The notes: generated by a model not told the origin, from the sequence alone. DNA of 64,000 bases from Dryomyza anilis (GCA_951804985.1 OX638130.1:84500583-84564582), one strand, 5' to 3'. Shown: positions 1 to 10,508, numbered from the stretch's first letter. A program made the numbers and translations.

Positions 1-40
1 ATTTTGATGACATGTCTTATATTTGACATGTCTTATATTT

Positions 41-869
41 ACACTCAAAATAAAATCTGCTTAAAATACACGAAACACACGAAATATTTCATAAAATACA
101 CGAAAGAACTTTCTTAAATTTATGACGAAATTCCAAACATTAATTGTTTATTTTACGAAACTATTCGGAGATTATCTATGTACGAAAGCCATTCGTACAT
201 AATACGAAAGATTAGTAATTTATTGAATATTTCTGTACCAATTACGAGTATATTCGTACATTTTACGAAAGTATTCGAACTTTTAACGATAGCATTCGTT
301 CCTTTTGTGAAACATATAAAACATTTTACGAATCTTTTGTAAATTTACACGAATATCTTGTTAAAAAAAACTGACGATGAAAATTACGATTCATAAAAAT
401 ATGAAAAATAAGAAATACTTTTGACACAAACAGAACTAACACAGAACACATTTTAAATCTTTTTGTAAATATTTATAACTATCTATTTGCGCCCGCGATA
501 CCAATTAAATAAAATATTTTGTTTAAAAAACTCTCGATGAAAATGACGATTCATTTATAAAAATATGAAACATTATGCACTGATTTGATATTTTTTCTCT
601 TTCGTATATTGTTATTCTTTCGTAAAAAAAATTGTAATAGCAAATAATATAACCAAAGATTCTTTATTTAAACAAAATATTCGTAATTTTGTTGTTGTTT
701 TAGTTTTACGAATATTGATTCGTAATATATACGAATTGTTCGTAAAAAATAATTTGGGAAAAAAATAGAAATTACAAATGTTTCGTGTATTCTACGAATT
801 ATTCGTGTATTTTACGAAATTAAAAATTACGAAAAAATATTTCGTAAATTATGAAAATTATGAATAAGT
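41..869 (-). mobile_element. TACGAA-rich TIR element, copy 1 (degenerate right end)
   Basis: The left end reads ACACTCAAAATAA and the body is packed with ACGAA/TTCGT pentamers in both orientations. The first 60 bases match the reverse complement of the right end of the copy at 9448-10507, so this copy lies the other way round. The right end is decayed: an ATTTTGAGTGT-like terminus is expected near 855-869 and only a weak version is there. No transposase frame is visible. The 66-residue frame at 851-1051 starts inside the decayed end and looks fortuitous. Confidence 0.75.
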
Positions 870-2155
870 TTTATGTAATTTTTAAAGTCATTTTTTGTCG
901 TTTTAGGATCATTTTTATAGTAATTTTTAACGTATTTTTAGGTCATCAAAATCCGAGCCCTGTTCATTATTACAATAATCGATATGAAATTTTCAGATCT
1001 ATAAACCATCTGGTAAATCAAATATTAAAATTGTTTGAATATACTAGGTGAGTTATATTCGTATTATAACAATTTTATTGCTGCAATTACTTATATAAAC
1101 ATAAAGTTTATTCACTTTGATTATATTAAAATACAATATTTATGGGAAATTAATTAAATATTGTTGCAAATATATAATGCTTGTTGCAAAGCATATTTTG
1201 CTCATGTGTATACCGGTTTCAATTAACAAAAAAATGAAAACATTTTCAAATTTAAAATTTGAAAATAATTAATTCTTGCAAATATTACATCATTGCATAA
1301 ATGCGATTCAAATGAACTTATTTTAAAGCGTTTGTAATTAAATGTTCATTTAGCCGAAGCACAGCTCAAATACTCCAAAATGTTGTCAACGACGAGGCAA
1401 TTGGAGGCAATCGAAACAAGTGGCAACAAGCGCGTGGCCAAACCGAAGAACGGCAGCTTATCTAATAAGTTATTCAAATATATATTAGTTACAGCCTGTT
1501 AAAAAATGTGCGCTTTTACGCAATGGCTCTACCAATCGAACGCTGACCAAATTGCGTTAGTAATAACGGAATAACTGAAAATTACTACAGAAATTAATTA
1601 ACGAAACATGATTTACGTCGCTTCAAGAGTTGCAACAATTTTGAGGGGTTTCTGAATTTTTGGCTATGAGTGAAAGTTAGTCTGAAGTCTTAACTATTTG
1701 CGGAACGCGTTAGCATTAGGCCATGTTACTAAGTTTAGGCCAGGCGAACAGCTACGTGCAATGACCCTTAAATGCATAAAATTGTGTAACAATCAATAAA
1801 AACAAAATCGTAAAATTTTTGAAATAAACAATTGTTAAAAGTAAGTATGACATATTTTTAAATTAAAAAAAATATGGTTAAAATAAAAAATGTGGATAAC
1901 ATTTTTGGTTTAAATTTCGAAAAAGTCATTTTTTTTGTATCAATCTACTGAGATTTGTTGTTTCTTATTAAGTTCTGTTAATTTAAAAAAAAAATAAGAA
2001 ACGTATTTTAAGACACTTTTAATAACGGTGAAAATATGAATACTGCATCGAAAAAAATGCACTTTAAATTTTAAAGTTTAGGCTATTTGACGAATTTAAA
2101 GTGCAACAATAAAAATTGCCCATGTACACCACAATCAATTCTATATAATTCGCGG
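870..2155. other. Intergenic or intronic DNA with a small GC-richer island
   Basis: No gene or recognisable repeat is seen. Bases 1350-1800 are less AT-rich and more complex than the surroundings, with runs such as GCAACAAGCGCGTGGCC, and could be a conserved non-coding block. There is no open frame of note. Confidence 0.4.
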
Positions 2156-2360
2156 TTGCTGATTTTGACTACATACTTTGTTTTTTCTATTACGTAACGT
2201 TTTTATGAAAATAACTATCGAAATTTAAAGACTTTATGTAATAAAAAATATAGGTATACAATTAGTTTTACAAAAAAAATGTAAACGCTATTTTTGCTTC
2301 ATTTGTCAAGACTAATTACAATATACCAACAAATACATATATTCCAATATGTTTTTAAGA
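2156..2360 (+). repeat. Dispersed repeat fragment shared with 59010-59200
   Basis: GCTGATTTTGACTACATACT followed by a TTTTTTC tract and an ACGTTTTTA segment recurs almost unchanged at 59010. In both places an AT-rich stretch with TTGTCAAGACT follows. Neither copy has a clear end or coding capacity, so the class is unknown. Confidence 0.5.
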
Positions 2361-2443
2361 CATTTGTATCTAATCTCGAAAAATGTTGATTTTTTTTCTA
2401 TCCTTCTAACTATCTTTGGCTGTTTTTTTTTACTTTTAGGATC

Positions 2444-3876
2444 TACACGCTGCAAAAAAATGGCTCTCCCAAACATAATTTTGCAGGCATTTGAAATTGT
2501 ATGTAAACATAATATATAATTGCCTAATAAATCATTTGTAAACAGGGTTGTCTTGAGACTTGAATTTACTTTATGATATCACGGAAACATTTTGATGTTG
2601 CCCCTTAAAATGGTATTTGTTCTAATAGAAACGTAATAATTACTACATCCAAACAAAATAAATATTTGAACTGAAACATAAATATGTTTAAAATATAATA
2701 TGATTAGGAGCGACCTGAATATAAATATGTTTCCAGTAAAACATATCATTTGTTTCAGTTCAAAAAGTAGTATGTTTGCATAATAACATATCTAAATATT
2801 TTTGGAAAGGAATCCTGAAAATAAAATAAAAATAAAATATAGATTTTTTATTAATTTTTATTAAAAATCATTAAACATGCACAGTGGGAATTAATAATAT
2901 TTGAATTCATATACAAATTTTTAAATGCCTAAATAAATAATTGAATTAAAACTGCAAGTATAAGACTCAGTACAGCACATAGCGTTGGCAAGGAATTCGC
3001 GAAGTCTCTTGTAAAAAACCATGCCGAATTCTGTTTGAAAATAGAAGCACTGATTTTTCAGTTGTGGTTTTTTTGATGAAATATCCGTGTCAGCTTTTCA
3101 CAATATTTTTAGAAAAAGATTCAGGAACAATTAAATTATATACTGCACTATTAAATGATATTATTTGTTACATTTTGTAGTTTTTGTACCACAATTTGTA
3201 TATTTTTTAAATTTACAAAGACATCGTATTACCGATATAAAAACGTTTTCTCAACAAACATCAAAAGACACGTACTTTTATTTACATCTAATTTTATTTT
3301 TTTTGTTTCTTTTCAAACATCAGTATGTTTAAAAGAACCAATACAAACTTCAAACGTTAACAGAAGAGTCGTATATAGAAAATTCTGCTCAACGAGTGCC
3401 AACTTCGTATATAAGAAGAATGTTGGAAGAATACATTTATTTAAATCCAATTTCTTTTTTTGTTTGTTTTTAAACATCAATATGTTCAAACGATGGCAAA
3501 AGATGGCGTTTGTAGAAAATGCTCCGCAACGTTGCCAACTTCGTCTGTCGATAACTAATCGAATGAAGACGAGCGTTGCGAACATACGATATAATTAGAT
3601 TTGAATAGCATTTTCTGTTTGTTTTGAACATGGTTGAACATGGAACCAAGTAAACTGCCAAGAAATATTATATTCAAATGTAATTAAAATTTTATGTTTG
3701 TATTGAAACATGTATGGTTGACAGTTTCTGCTGGGGAATATATAAAATGTTTACACATAGTACCTAATATGTTATTATAATTTAATTACACTTCATTCGT
3801 AATACATGTATGGTGATTTCGTATTATTTTTTAATTACATTCAAACATATTCAAACAAATCTTTTCTATCCGTGTA
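2444..3876 (+). mobile_element. TACACG-ended element, copy 1 (long form)
   Basis: It starts TACACGCTGCAAAAAAA with CTCTCCCAAACATAATTTTG just inside, and ends CAAATCTTTTCTATCCGTGTA less its first base. The same start and finish bound the copies at 12174-13284 and 62611-63198. The body has many imperfect AAACAT-N3-TATGTT palindromes. A two-unit tandem repeat (offset 136-157 bases) covers 3255-3600 and creates a 147-codon frame with no recognisable domain. The TIRs are only about six bases and no transposase is visible, so the superfamily is open. Confidence 0.7.
3255..3600 (+). repeat. Two-unit imperfect tandem repeat inside the TACACG element
   Basis: AACATCAGTATGTTTAAA at 3316 returns as AACATCAATATGTTCAAA at 3473, and TGCCAACTTCGT at 3397 returns at 3533. 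The units are imperfect and of unequal length. The open frame across them (3155-3598) has low-complexity F/N/K composition and no domain, so I do not call it a gene. Confidence 0.55.
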
Positions 3877-4645
3877 CCCTGCGGGAAAAAGGAAACTATT
3901 GCTCTAAAACTACCTAACACGTGACCGGTATCATTGGTACCGATTAAGACCAGTTCTGTCATAAGTTTAAAAGTCTGCATGAGGAGACGGATCATGTCCC
4001 TGCTAAGAATGTCGCTAGTGAAGTGAAAAGGCACAAGGTGGCGCCGTAGTCACGAGACTTATTTACATGTTGCAACTAATGCGTCTATAATTCGTAGACT
4101 TTTTTTCGAAAAATAATATATTTAAATACAGTATGTCTTCCAAGTAATTAATGCACACATGCAGAGGTGGAATCATTAGTGAAATTTGTGATTTAGAGTT
4201 AATAGCTTTTTTTTTAATTTTAAACAGCTAAAATGACGCGTTATGTAACCGGTACCATTGATACCTGTCACAGATCAGGATTTTGAGGACTAGTACAGTG
4301 ATAGGTCTAAAGGTACCGGTCACAGAATACGATCTAAAGGTCTGCAGGAGGTTGACTCCTCTCTAGGACTACGCCATGTTAAAGTTGCCTGTTGGTTTAA
4401 TATATATGAGTCAGAACTAGAACCGGTTAACTATATCCGAGGAACCAGTCACGTGCATAGTTTAGGACCGGTTCGTAATGATAAATATTCGGGTAATGAT
4501 AAAAAAAATAGTTCAAACTAACTATCAAAATTACTAACTTTGTTTCATCTGTTCTGATTTTTAAAATATACCCTATCAACACAGTTTCCGTCAAAAACTT
4601 TGTAAATTTATAAAAGTTTATCTTAAAAACACTATGTATTAGATT
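3877..4645. other. Unassigned DNA with clustered ACCGGT palindromes and two CACGTG E-boxes
   Basis: ACCGGT-type sites occur near 3924, 4248, 4315, 4422 and 4468. The site at 4421-4428 is a full AACCGGTT, the Grainyhead consensus in flies. Perfect CACGTG E-boxes sit at 3918 and 4450. Two stretches (3920-4010 and 4245-4345) look related to each other, so the cluster may be a decayed local duplication rather than an enhancer. No gene is seen. Confidence 0.35.
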
Positions 4646-4658
4646 GCAAAAAGAATAA

Positions 4659-4955
4659 TAATAGTTTGCCGCTACAGTCCTGTAAGAACTTAGGCCGAGC
4701 TCTCTCACCACTTTGAGCTGTGCGTGTTATATTTGTACTCAAAGTGGTGGGACCTACAGTTTATTGCCGAATCCGAACGGCGGTTGAGAGCTTTTCATAG
4801 GCAATGTTTTACTCTCGTAGGTTTGCCATTTACTGCCGAGAGATAGCGCGGAATAGAAAATTGTTTCTATGAAAAGATATTGTTAGCCCCAGTCCAGGCT
4901 TGAACCGGGGACTTTTCGGCTCGCAGTCCAACGCAATAACCACTGAGCCACCGCG
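4659..4955 (-). mobile_element. tRNA-derived SINE, standard subfamily
   Basis: The tRNA-like head is at the right end on the minus strand, with Pol III A box (variant of TGGCTCAGTGG) and B box (GGTTCAAGCC). The family body follows and the element ends in a TTA-repeat tail, seen here as AATAATAATAG. A perfect 13-base direct repeat, GCAAAAAGAATAA, flanks it at 4646-4658 and 4956-4968. That is a target-site duplication and proves retrotransposition. The copy is full length, about 300 bases. Confidence 0.92.
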
Positions 4956-4968
4956 GCAAAAAGAATAA

Positions 4969-5287
4969 GCTTACTTTATATATGAAGAACTGATATCTTT
5001 AGAATACATACCTACATCACTATTTTTGATTGAAAATTGATTATATAGAAGAGTACCAAAACTATATTCACAGGGCAGTAGATCAATTAGAAAAAAAGTC
5101 ATTTAATTAGTGTGGTCTATGCTCTGAATAAACATACATAATTTTTATGTTTATCATTAGCTCCTAAAGGCTAAAAAATAATTATAAAATTGTCTAAAAA
5201 AAATCAAAATTATCCTAGCTGTCATTAAAATATATTGGAATATTAGCATATACTATATTTTTAAAATTCTAAATAGTGCATGAGAAC
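4969..5287. other. AT-rich unassigned DNA
   Basis: No gene is seen. GGTCTATGCTCTGAATAAA near 5114 resembles the inverted-repeat arm at 57842-57884, so a decayed copy of that element may be present. Confidence 0.3.
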
Positions 5288-5975
5288 TAGTGATGTCAAT
5301 CCCGGAAAATCCCGAAATTTCGGGACTAACAAATTTGAATCGCGGGATCTTGGGTTAAGTCCCGGGATTTAAAAAGTAATAGTAAAGGCATAAAATAATT
5401 ATATTTTCGTTAAATTAAAAAACAATTATAATTCTTAAGGCTCAAACAAAACTCATATATTCAAATGAATCTGTTTTGAGGTTGGGTATGGTATCTAAAA
5501 TACAAAATCAACGTTATATAAACTCCAGTGTATCATAAAACCATTTTTTAAATACTTTATTAATAAAGGTTACGTTCATAGATAACGGTTCCAGTTTTAT
5601 CGATATCCGAAACTCGGATTTAATTCGGCAACAAAGTTGATAGTAAATCTTTCGACTGTCATCAAAATAAAAATTAGTTGAAAATGAGACTTTCTGTATT
5701 TCGACACGAATGGCTATTAGTCCAAAGTGACGTAATTCATTACTATTGACGTCATTTTTGCCTCATTCGTTCGTACGCAATATAGAAAGAGGCCTATAGT
5801 GTTTTAAGATTACAGTTCATTAAATGTTAGATTTACTTTTTCACGAAATGTATATAAAAATATTGAAAGACTTTTGGATAAACTATTAAAAATAGATCAA
5901 CTAGCAGTTTTTGTAATCCCAAAAATCCCGGGATTTAACGATGATCCCGGGATCAGTTTTTCGGGACTGAGAAAG
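5288..5975. repeat. CCCGGGA-rich repeat, possible hAT relic
   Basis: CCCGGAA/CCCGGGAT words cluster at both ends (5300-5365 and 5917-5965), on both strands, with about 550 bases of unremarkable AT-rich DNA between. The left edge reads TAGTGATGTCAATCCCGG, which resembles termini of some insect hAT elements. I find no matching right terminus or target duplication, so the hAT assignment is tentative. No transposase frame is visible. Confidence 0.4.
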
Positions 5976-6329
5976 GCTCTAAATTATAATTGCAATTTAT
6001 GCAGTATGCAGTCAAAACTAGCACCAGCGAATTATATAGAATTGATGTATGGGATGTCCATAGCAAAAATTGTGTTCGGTAGTAATTATACAAAATTGTA
6101 ACTTTTTCTCATGCTTGTTAGTTCTCATGTCTTTGGTTTTTTTTAACAGATTTTGATTATTTAAAAAGTTTTTATTTATACTGGATGTGTTGAATTTCAA
6201 TTACTTAAGTAACTCAAGTTGGGAAATTGGATATTTGCACAAAAAAGTGTACCTTAAAAAAACTTGAAGTGATGGAAACATTCTGTAAATGCATATAAAA
6301 AAATATCAAAGAAACGTAGTGGGACTTAC

Positions 6330-6708
6330 CAGTGTAGGGCATTATTCAAATACATTTTTATTCAAATAACAAATCAAACAAAATTGTATTCATTTGTTTT
6401 TCAATCGTTATTAGAAAAAACAGTTTTCAATCATTTATTCGTTATTTTGAAATTTTAATCAATTTTTTTTATTCAACAAATTTATTCAAAATAAAAATTT
6501 CAAATAAATTTTAAAAGTTTCCATACAAACCAAATTTATTCGCTATTCAAAATTTTTGAATAAAAAACTAAAAAATGACAAATAAAGAAATGAGATTTTT
6601 ATTCTGAATAAACAAATAAAACAATTTATTCATTATTTGGAACGAAGAATAAAAATAATGTATTCGTTAGTTTTTATTTTTATTTAAAATAAAAATTGCC
6701 CGACACAG
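6330..6708. mobile_element. hAT-type MITE with perfect 8-bp target duplication
   Basis: The left terminus is CAGTGTAGGGCA and the right is TGCCCGACACAG, an imperfect 12-bp inverted repeat of hAT form. The octamer GGACTTAC lies immediately outside both ends (6322-6329 and 6709-6716), the 8-bp duplication characteristic of hAT transposition. The 379-bp body is repeated ATTCAAA/TTTGAAT words with no coding capacity, so it is non-autonomous. It appears to have landed inside the I-like retrotransposon remnant that resumes at the right duplication. Confidence 0.92.
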
Positions 6709-7066
6709 GGACTTACAACCTTAAAAGATTTAAATAATGTATTAAATTAATAAAGAACAACTTGGGAAACTTGACAGGATTTCTCACAGGTCGCTGTAGA
6801 CTTGGTGAACACCCTATAAGAATGGCTATACAATTCTGTTTGGAGGAGGACGAAAACCAAGTACATATTCTTGTTCAGCCCTAATGCGCACAAGGAAGGT
6901 CATAAAGAAGAATGTAGCACAATTACCAAAAAAATGACCAGGAAATCAGGATACTAATGGATTTAATAGGGATGTACCACAGTTGATAGCTCTATCAGCT
7001 ATGGTTCCAAGCGGCCACACTAGATCATATTAGACATTAACCCAGCATAAATAATAATAATAGATA
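6709..7066 (+). mobile_element. I-like non-LTR retrotransposon, 3' remnant with TAA tail
   Basis: A decayed RNase H reading frame (6763-6940) is followed by an untranslated tail and ends ATAAATAATAATAATAG near 7066. A TAA-repeat 3' end is typical of the I-element clade. The 5' part is missing, or lies decayed beyond the hAT MITE. The Helentron at 7217 begins shortly downstream. Confidence 0.75.
6763..6940 (+). pseudogene. RNase H domain remnant of an I/R1-like retrotransposon
   Basis: Translation gives NLTGFLTGRCRLGEH, then CLEEDENQVHIL, then after a frame slip LMRTRK. This is the familiar C-terminal run of the RNase H domain in I- and R1-type elements: LTGHCRL..H, then a Cys/Glu-rich CxxC...EDE..HIL..CPAL..R block. 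In the live enzyme the domain degrades the RNA template during target-primed reverse transcription. The second cysteine pair is damaged by a small deletion before the ALMRTR segment, a frameshift breaks the frame near 6883, and a TAA lies upstream near 6736. It is a dead fragment. I base this on motif recognition; a protein search against I, Loa and Outcast elements would settle the clade. Confidence 0.8.
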
Positions 7067-7216
7067 AGAATCCAAATATGTGGGTCGGAAGCTTTTTTGA
7101 ACTCTAATTTCGAACTCGTAGTCGTAGCTCTATCGCTTCTAATTTTTCAAATTTCTCGTACATTCAGACAATATACGATATTTAAACATTTATCACATCA
7201 ATCTCCAACTTCATTA

Positions 7217-7926
7217 TTATACCCTTCACTGAGGTATATTCAGTTTGGAAGAAGGCATATCCGGTATGGAAAAGTATATATATATATATTATTAGCATGA
7301 CCTCCTGAGTCAATTTAGGGTTGTCCGTCGTCTGTATGTTCGTTCGTCTGTCCGTCTTTCTGTCCATCTTTCTATCCATCTTCCTGTTCGTCTGTCTGTT
7401 GAAATCACAATTACAGAAAAACTAGAAGAGGTATATCAATGAAACTTAATTTCTATAACGGATATACTTACGATGTCTGTTAATGAAATTGGGTATGATC
7501 GGTTTATTTTGACATATGAACCACTTATGTTCAAATATCTCATAAAATTTACATCTACAGATGAATTTTACTTTATACGAGCTTAAGTGAATTGTTTTTG
7601 ATCAAATATATATTGACTTTATGCTCAAATATATGAAAATAATGTTTTCCTTTAGGCCAACTTGTGATTCCAAAAACAAAAAATTGAAATTCGGTACAAT
7701 ACATTTGTACATATGGGTATCAAACGAAAGAAAATTCTTCAGCGATTATTTTCAGGATTCGTATACCCTGGTGACTATGTACCACTTTAAATGGTAACCA
7801 CACACATTATCACAAATGTGGAGGGTATTTATAGTCGGCTAGATCTTTCATAATTCTTACTAATTTCATCACTTATCACAATTTCCCTACTGCAAATTTT
7901 CCCATGTAACTTAACTTTCCTTACTG
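7217..7926 (+). mobile_element. Helentron-type (mini-me/DINE-1-like) element, diverged copy
   Basis: The order is ATACCC start, GGTATGGAAAAG, a (TA)n run at 7274-7290, the core AGCATGACCTCCTGAGTC, then degenerate GTCY repeats (7321-7400). A body ends in GGGTATTTATAGTCGGCTAGA and a tail with TTTCCCATGTAA. This matches better copies at 25441, 31437 and 49692. The GTCY array is decayed (many GTCT/GTTC units) and the terminal hairpin is damaged, so this is probably the oldest of the four. It has no coding capacity. Confidence 0.82.
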
Positions 7927-7939
7927 CTTTTTTTTTTCT

Positions 7940-8130
7940 TCGATATCGTTCCTATATCGAAAAATGTCTAGTACCAAGAAAACTGCGACAGAACACATCG
8001 ATATCTAGCTACCATATTGGCCCAATTTGACGTTCGATATCGTTACGACTTATGTTCCGATATCGTGTGATTTCTCCCACTGTTCGCATTGATCTCGTAA
8101 CGATATCGAAACGAATTGCATACTGGGGCA
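7940..8130 (-). repeat. GATATCG-rich dispersed repeat, inverted relative to 42621-42990
   Basis: The reverse complement reads CAGTATGCAATTCGTTTCGA, then TATCGTTACGAGATCAATGCG, less its last base. Further on come ATATCGAACGTCAAATT and GTGTTCTGTCG. The same series, in the same order, occurs on the + strand at 42738-42960. The word GATATCG recurs in both. No termini or coding frame were recognised. Confidence 0.6.
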
Positions 8131-8199
8131 GTGTTATTTTATAACTCCTTAATATATTTTTTATATAATTGGCACAGAAAAATTGTTCTATGTACGACA

Positions 8200-9176
8200 T
8201 AAAAAACTACATGAAAAATATATTTAAAATTTTGTATTTCTTGATTTTTTTTTGTTTAAACATGTAACACAAATCCAAACACCTCAAATTAGGCATCGCG
8301 ACTCAACGATGACCATTTCGGTTTCTGGTGTCCATGACAAACCCTCCGAAAATAGACGTAGCTCGAATTGCATTTTATTGGTTGCCACAAAGTACGTGCA
8401 GCCATAAAATAAAACTTTGCAAAAAATTAAAAAAGTCACTGTAAGAAAACTAAAAACTCAAAAAATCAGAAATCAAAAAAGTCATCGCCAGCGACAACAG
8501 GTTTCACTTGTTTCTCGCATTAACCTCGATCTCAATTCAATTGTTCACAAAAATATTCTTAAAACGCAGCTGATGATGATCATGATCATAATGATGATGA
8601 TGATCATGATGACGCTGTGTTGCGTTGCACTGAGTTATGGGCGTCATTGCGTATGCAGAGAAGCAAGCAGAGTTTTTGCGTTCGAGACCTTTTTAACGAA
8701 GACCGCTCAAACGAAACCTTGCACTAAGTGTTGTATGTTGTTTGCTGATATTTTAGTCGTTACCAACACTAGCACTAGCAGCAGCAGCAACAGTTGCCAG
8801 CAATACGTTTGAATTATGTTATTTGTCGAATTAATTGTTTGATTGTTTTAGATTCGACAAAGTGGATTTTGTCGATGCATTCTATGCAATCTTTATGCTT
8901 GACTGACTTTTATTTAGAACCTCAATAGATGAAATATTTGGAAGTACATTGCAAAGGCCATATGTTGCAATTTTAATTTACCCTGCTTCCATTCGGATTT
9001 GGTCAGATCTGTGAGATCTATATTCGACATTTTTTTGGCACATTTATTACCATTGGAATTTGGCTAGAACCCACTTGCGTCATTAGATACTGGATATATT
9101 ATTTATATTCTTCCGAAAGAAACTATTGTTTCACCTTATAAAATAAATTTAACCTCAAAATATTTTTTTTTTAGTA
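8200..9176. other. Unique island with ATG/GAT microsatellite
   Basis: Bases 8280-8900 are less AT-rich and not repeated elsewhere in the window. They include a (GAT/ATG)n stretch at 8571-8615 and a CAG/AGC run near 8775-8800. A 131-codon frame (8417-8812) depends on the microsatellite and has no domain, so I do not call it. Ordered non-repetitive sequence of this kind could be a regulatory block. Confidence 0.35.
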
Positions 9177-9400
9177 TACACCCAGAAAAAAATACTATAA
9201 AAATAATAGTTTTTTACTATTAAAAATAGTCAATAGGATAAATTATTATTTTAATCGGAAAATACCATTAAATACTAGCATATACTATGACATTGCCATT
9301 GAGTTTGTATGAAAAGATTTATTATTTGTATACTATTAAATCAATAATTGTCTTATTGAACAATTTTAATGGGATTTAAGGGTATTTTTTTCTGGGTGTA
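9177..9400. mobile_element. CACCCAG-family MITE, copy 1
   Basis: A 224-bp element has near-perfect inverted ends, TACACCCAGAAAAAAATA on the left and the complement TATTTTTTTCTGGGTGTA on the right, with TA as the probable target. Subterminal words (TTTTTACTATTAAAAATAGT, ATTGTCTTATTG) recur in the copies at 12815, 21148 and 38732. It is non-coding. Confidence 0.88.
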
Positions 9401-9447
9401 TAATATCATCAATCATGCAAAATACTAATAAAAACCATAAAAACAAC

Positions 9448-10507
9448 TACACTCAAAATAATTTTTAGGTCATTTTACGAAATATTTGTTCGTAATTTTT
9501 AATTTCCTAAAATACACGAATAATTCGTAGAATACACGAAACATTTGTAATTTCTATTTTTTTCCCAAATTATTTTTTACGAACGATTCGTATATATTAC
9601 GAATCAATATTCGTAAAACTAAAACAACAACAAAATTACGAATATTTCGTTTAAATTACGAAACGTTCGTTATATTATTTTATATTACAATTTTTTTTAC
9701 GAACGGATAACATATTTTACGAATGAGCTTTACATTTTACGAATAAATTACTAAAAATTCGTGAATTTTGAGACTAAATGTTGAATCTTACGAAATATTC
9801 GTGTTTTTTACAAATCATTCGTAAAAACAAAAATCAGTTGCGTCAAATAGCAACTTGGAGCTGCATTTTGTTTTAATTGGTATCACGGTCGCAAAGAGAT
9901 ATAAAAAAGTGTTCTGTGTGAGTTCAATCGTATAAAATCAGTGCATAATGTTTCATATTTATATGAATGGTCGTCATTTTCATCGAGAGTTTTTAAACAA
10001 AAAATAGTTTTTTCAATTGGTATCGAGGGCGCAAATAGATAGTTATAATTACAAAAAGATTTAAAATGTCTTCTGTGCTAGTTCTGTTTGTTTCAAAAGT
10101 TCAAAAGTATCATATTTCATATTTTTATGAATCGCCATTTTCATCGTCAGTTTTTTTTTAACAACATAATCGTGTACTTTACGAAAGATTCGTAAAATGT
10201 TTCATAAATGTACGAATGCTATCATCAATAGTACGAATACTTTTGTAAAATGTACGAATATATTCGTAAAAAGATACACAAATATTCAAAAAATTACGAA
10301 TCTTTCGTAGTATGTACGAATGGCTTTTGTAGATAAAATCTACGAATAGTTTCGTAATATAAACAATTAATATTTGTAATTTTATCATAAATTTACGAAA
10401 GTTTTTTCGTGTATTTTACGAAATATTTCGTGGATAAATTTCACGATTTTTTTCCTAAAATACACGAATGATTTCTTGTATTTTAAGCAAATATTATTTT
10501 GAGTGTA
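9448..10507 (+). mobile_element. TACGAA-rich TIR element, copy 2 (complete)
   Basis: The inverted ends are TACACTCAAAATAAT and ATTATTTTGAGTGTA, with TA at each edge. The 1,060-bp body carries about 36 ACGAA or TTCGT pentamers by my count, in both orientations, mostly as TACGAA/TTCGTA. They are grouped in two flanks, 9473-9835 and 10170-10465. The centre is a degenerate tandem duplication with TTGGTATC..GG.CGCAAA at 9878 and 10016. No transposase frame is visible. This is the best-preserved copy and sets the boundaries for the copies at 41 and 37521. Confidence 0.85.
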
Positions 10508-10508
10508 C

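Noticed and set aside
3155..3598. 147-codon gene
   Set aside because: The frame spans an imperfect tandem repeat inside a mobile element, has F/N/K-rich low-complexity composition and no domain.
8417..8812. 131-codon gene
   Set aside because: Its centre is a translated GAT/ATG microsatellite and its start is K/Q-rich AT filler; no domain.
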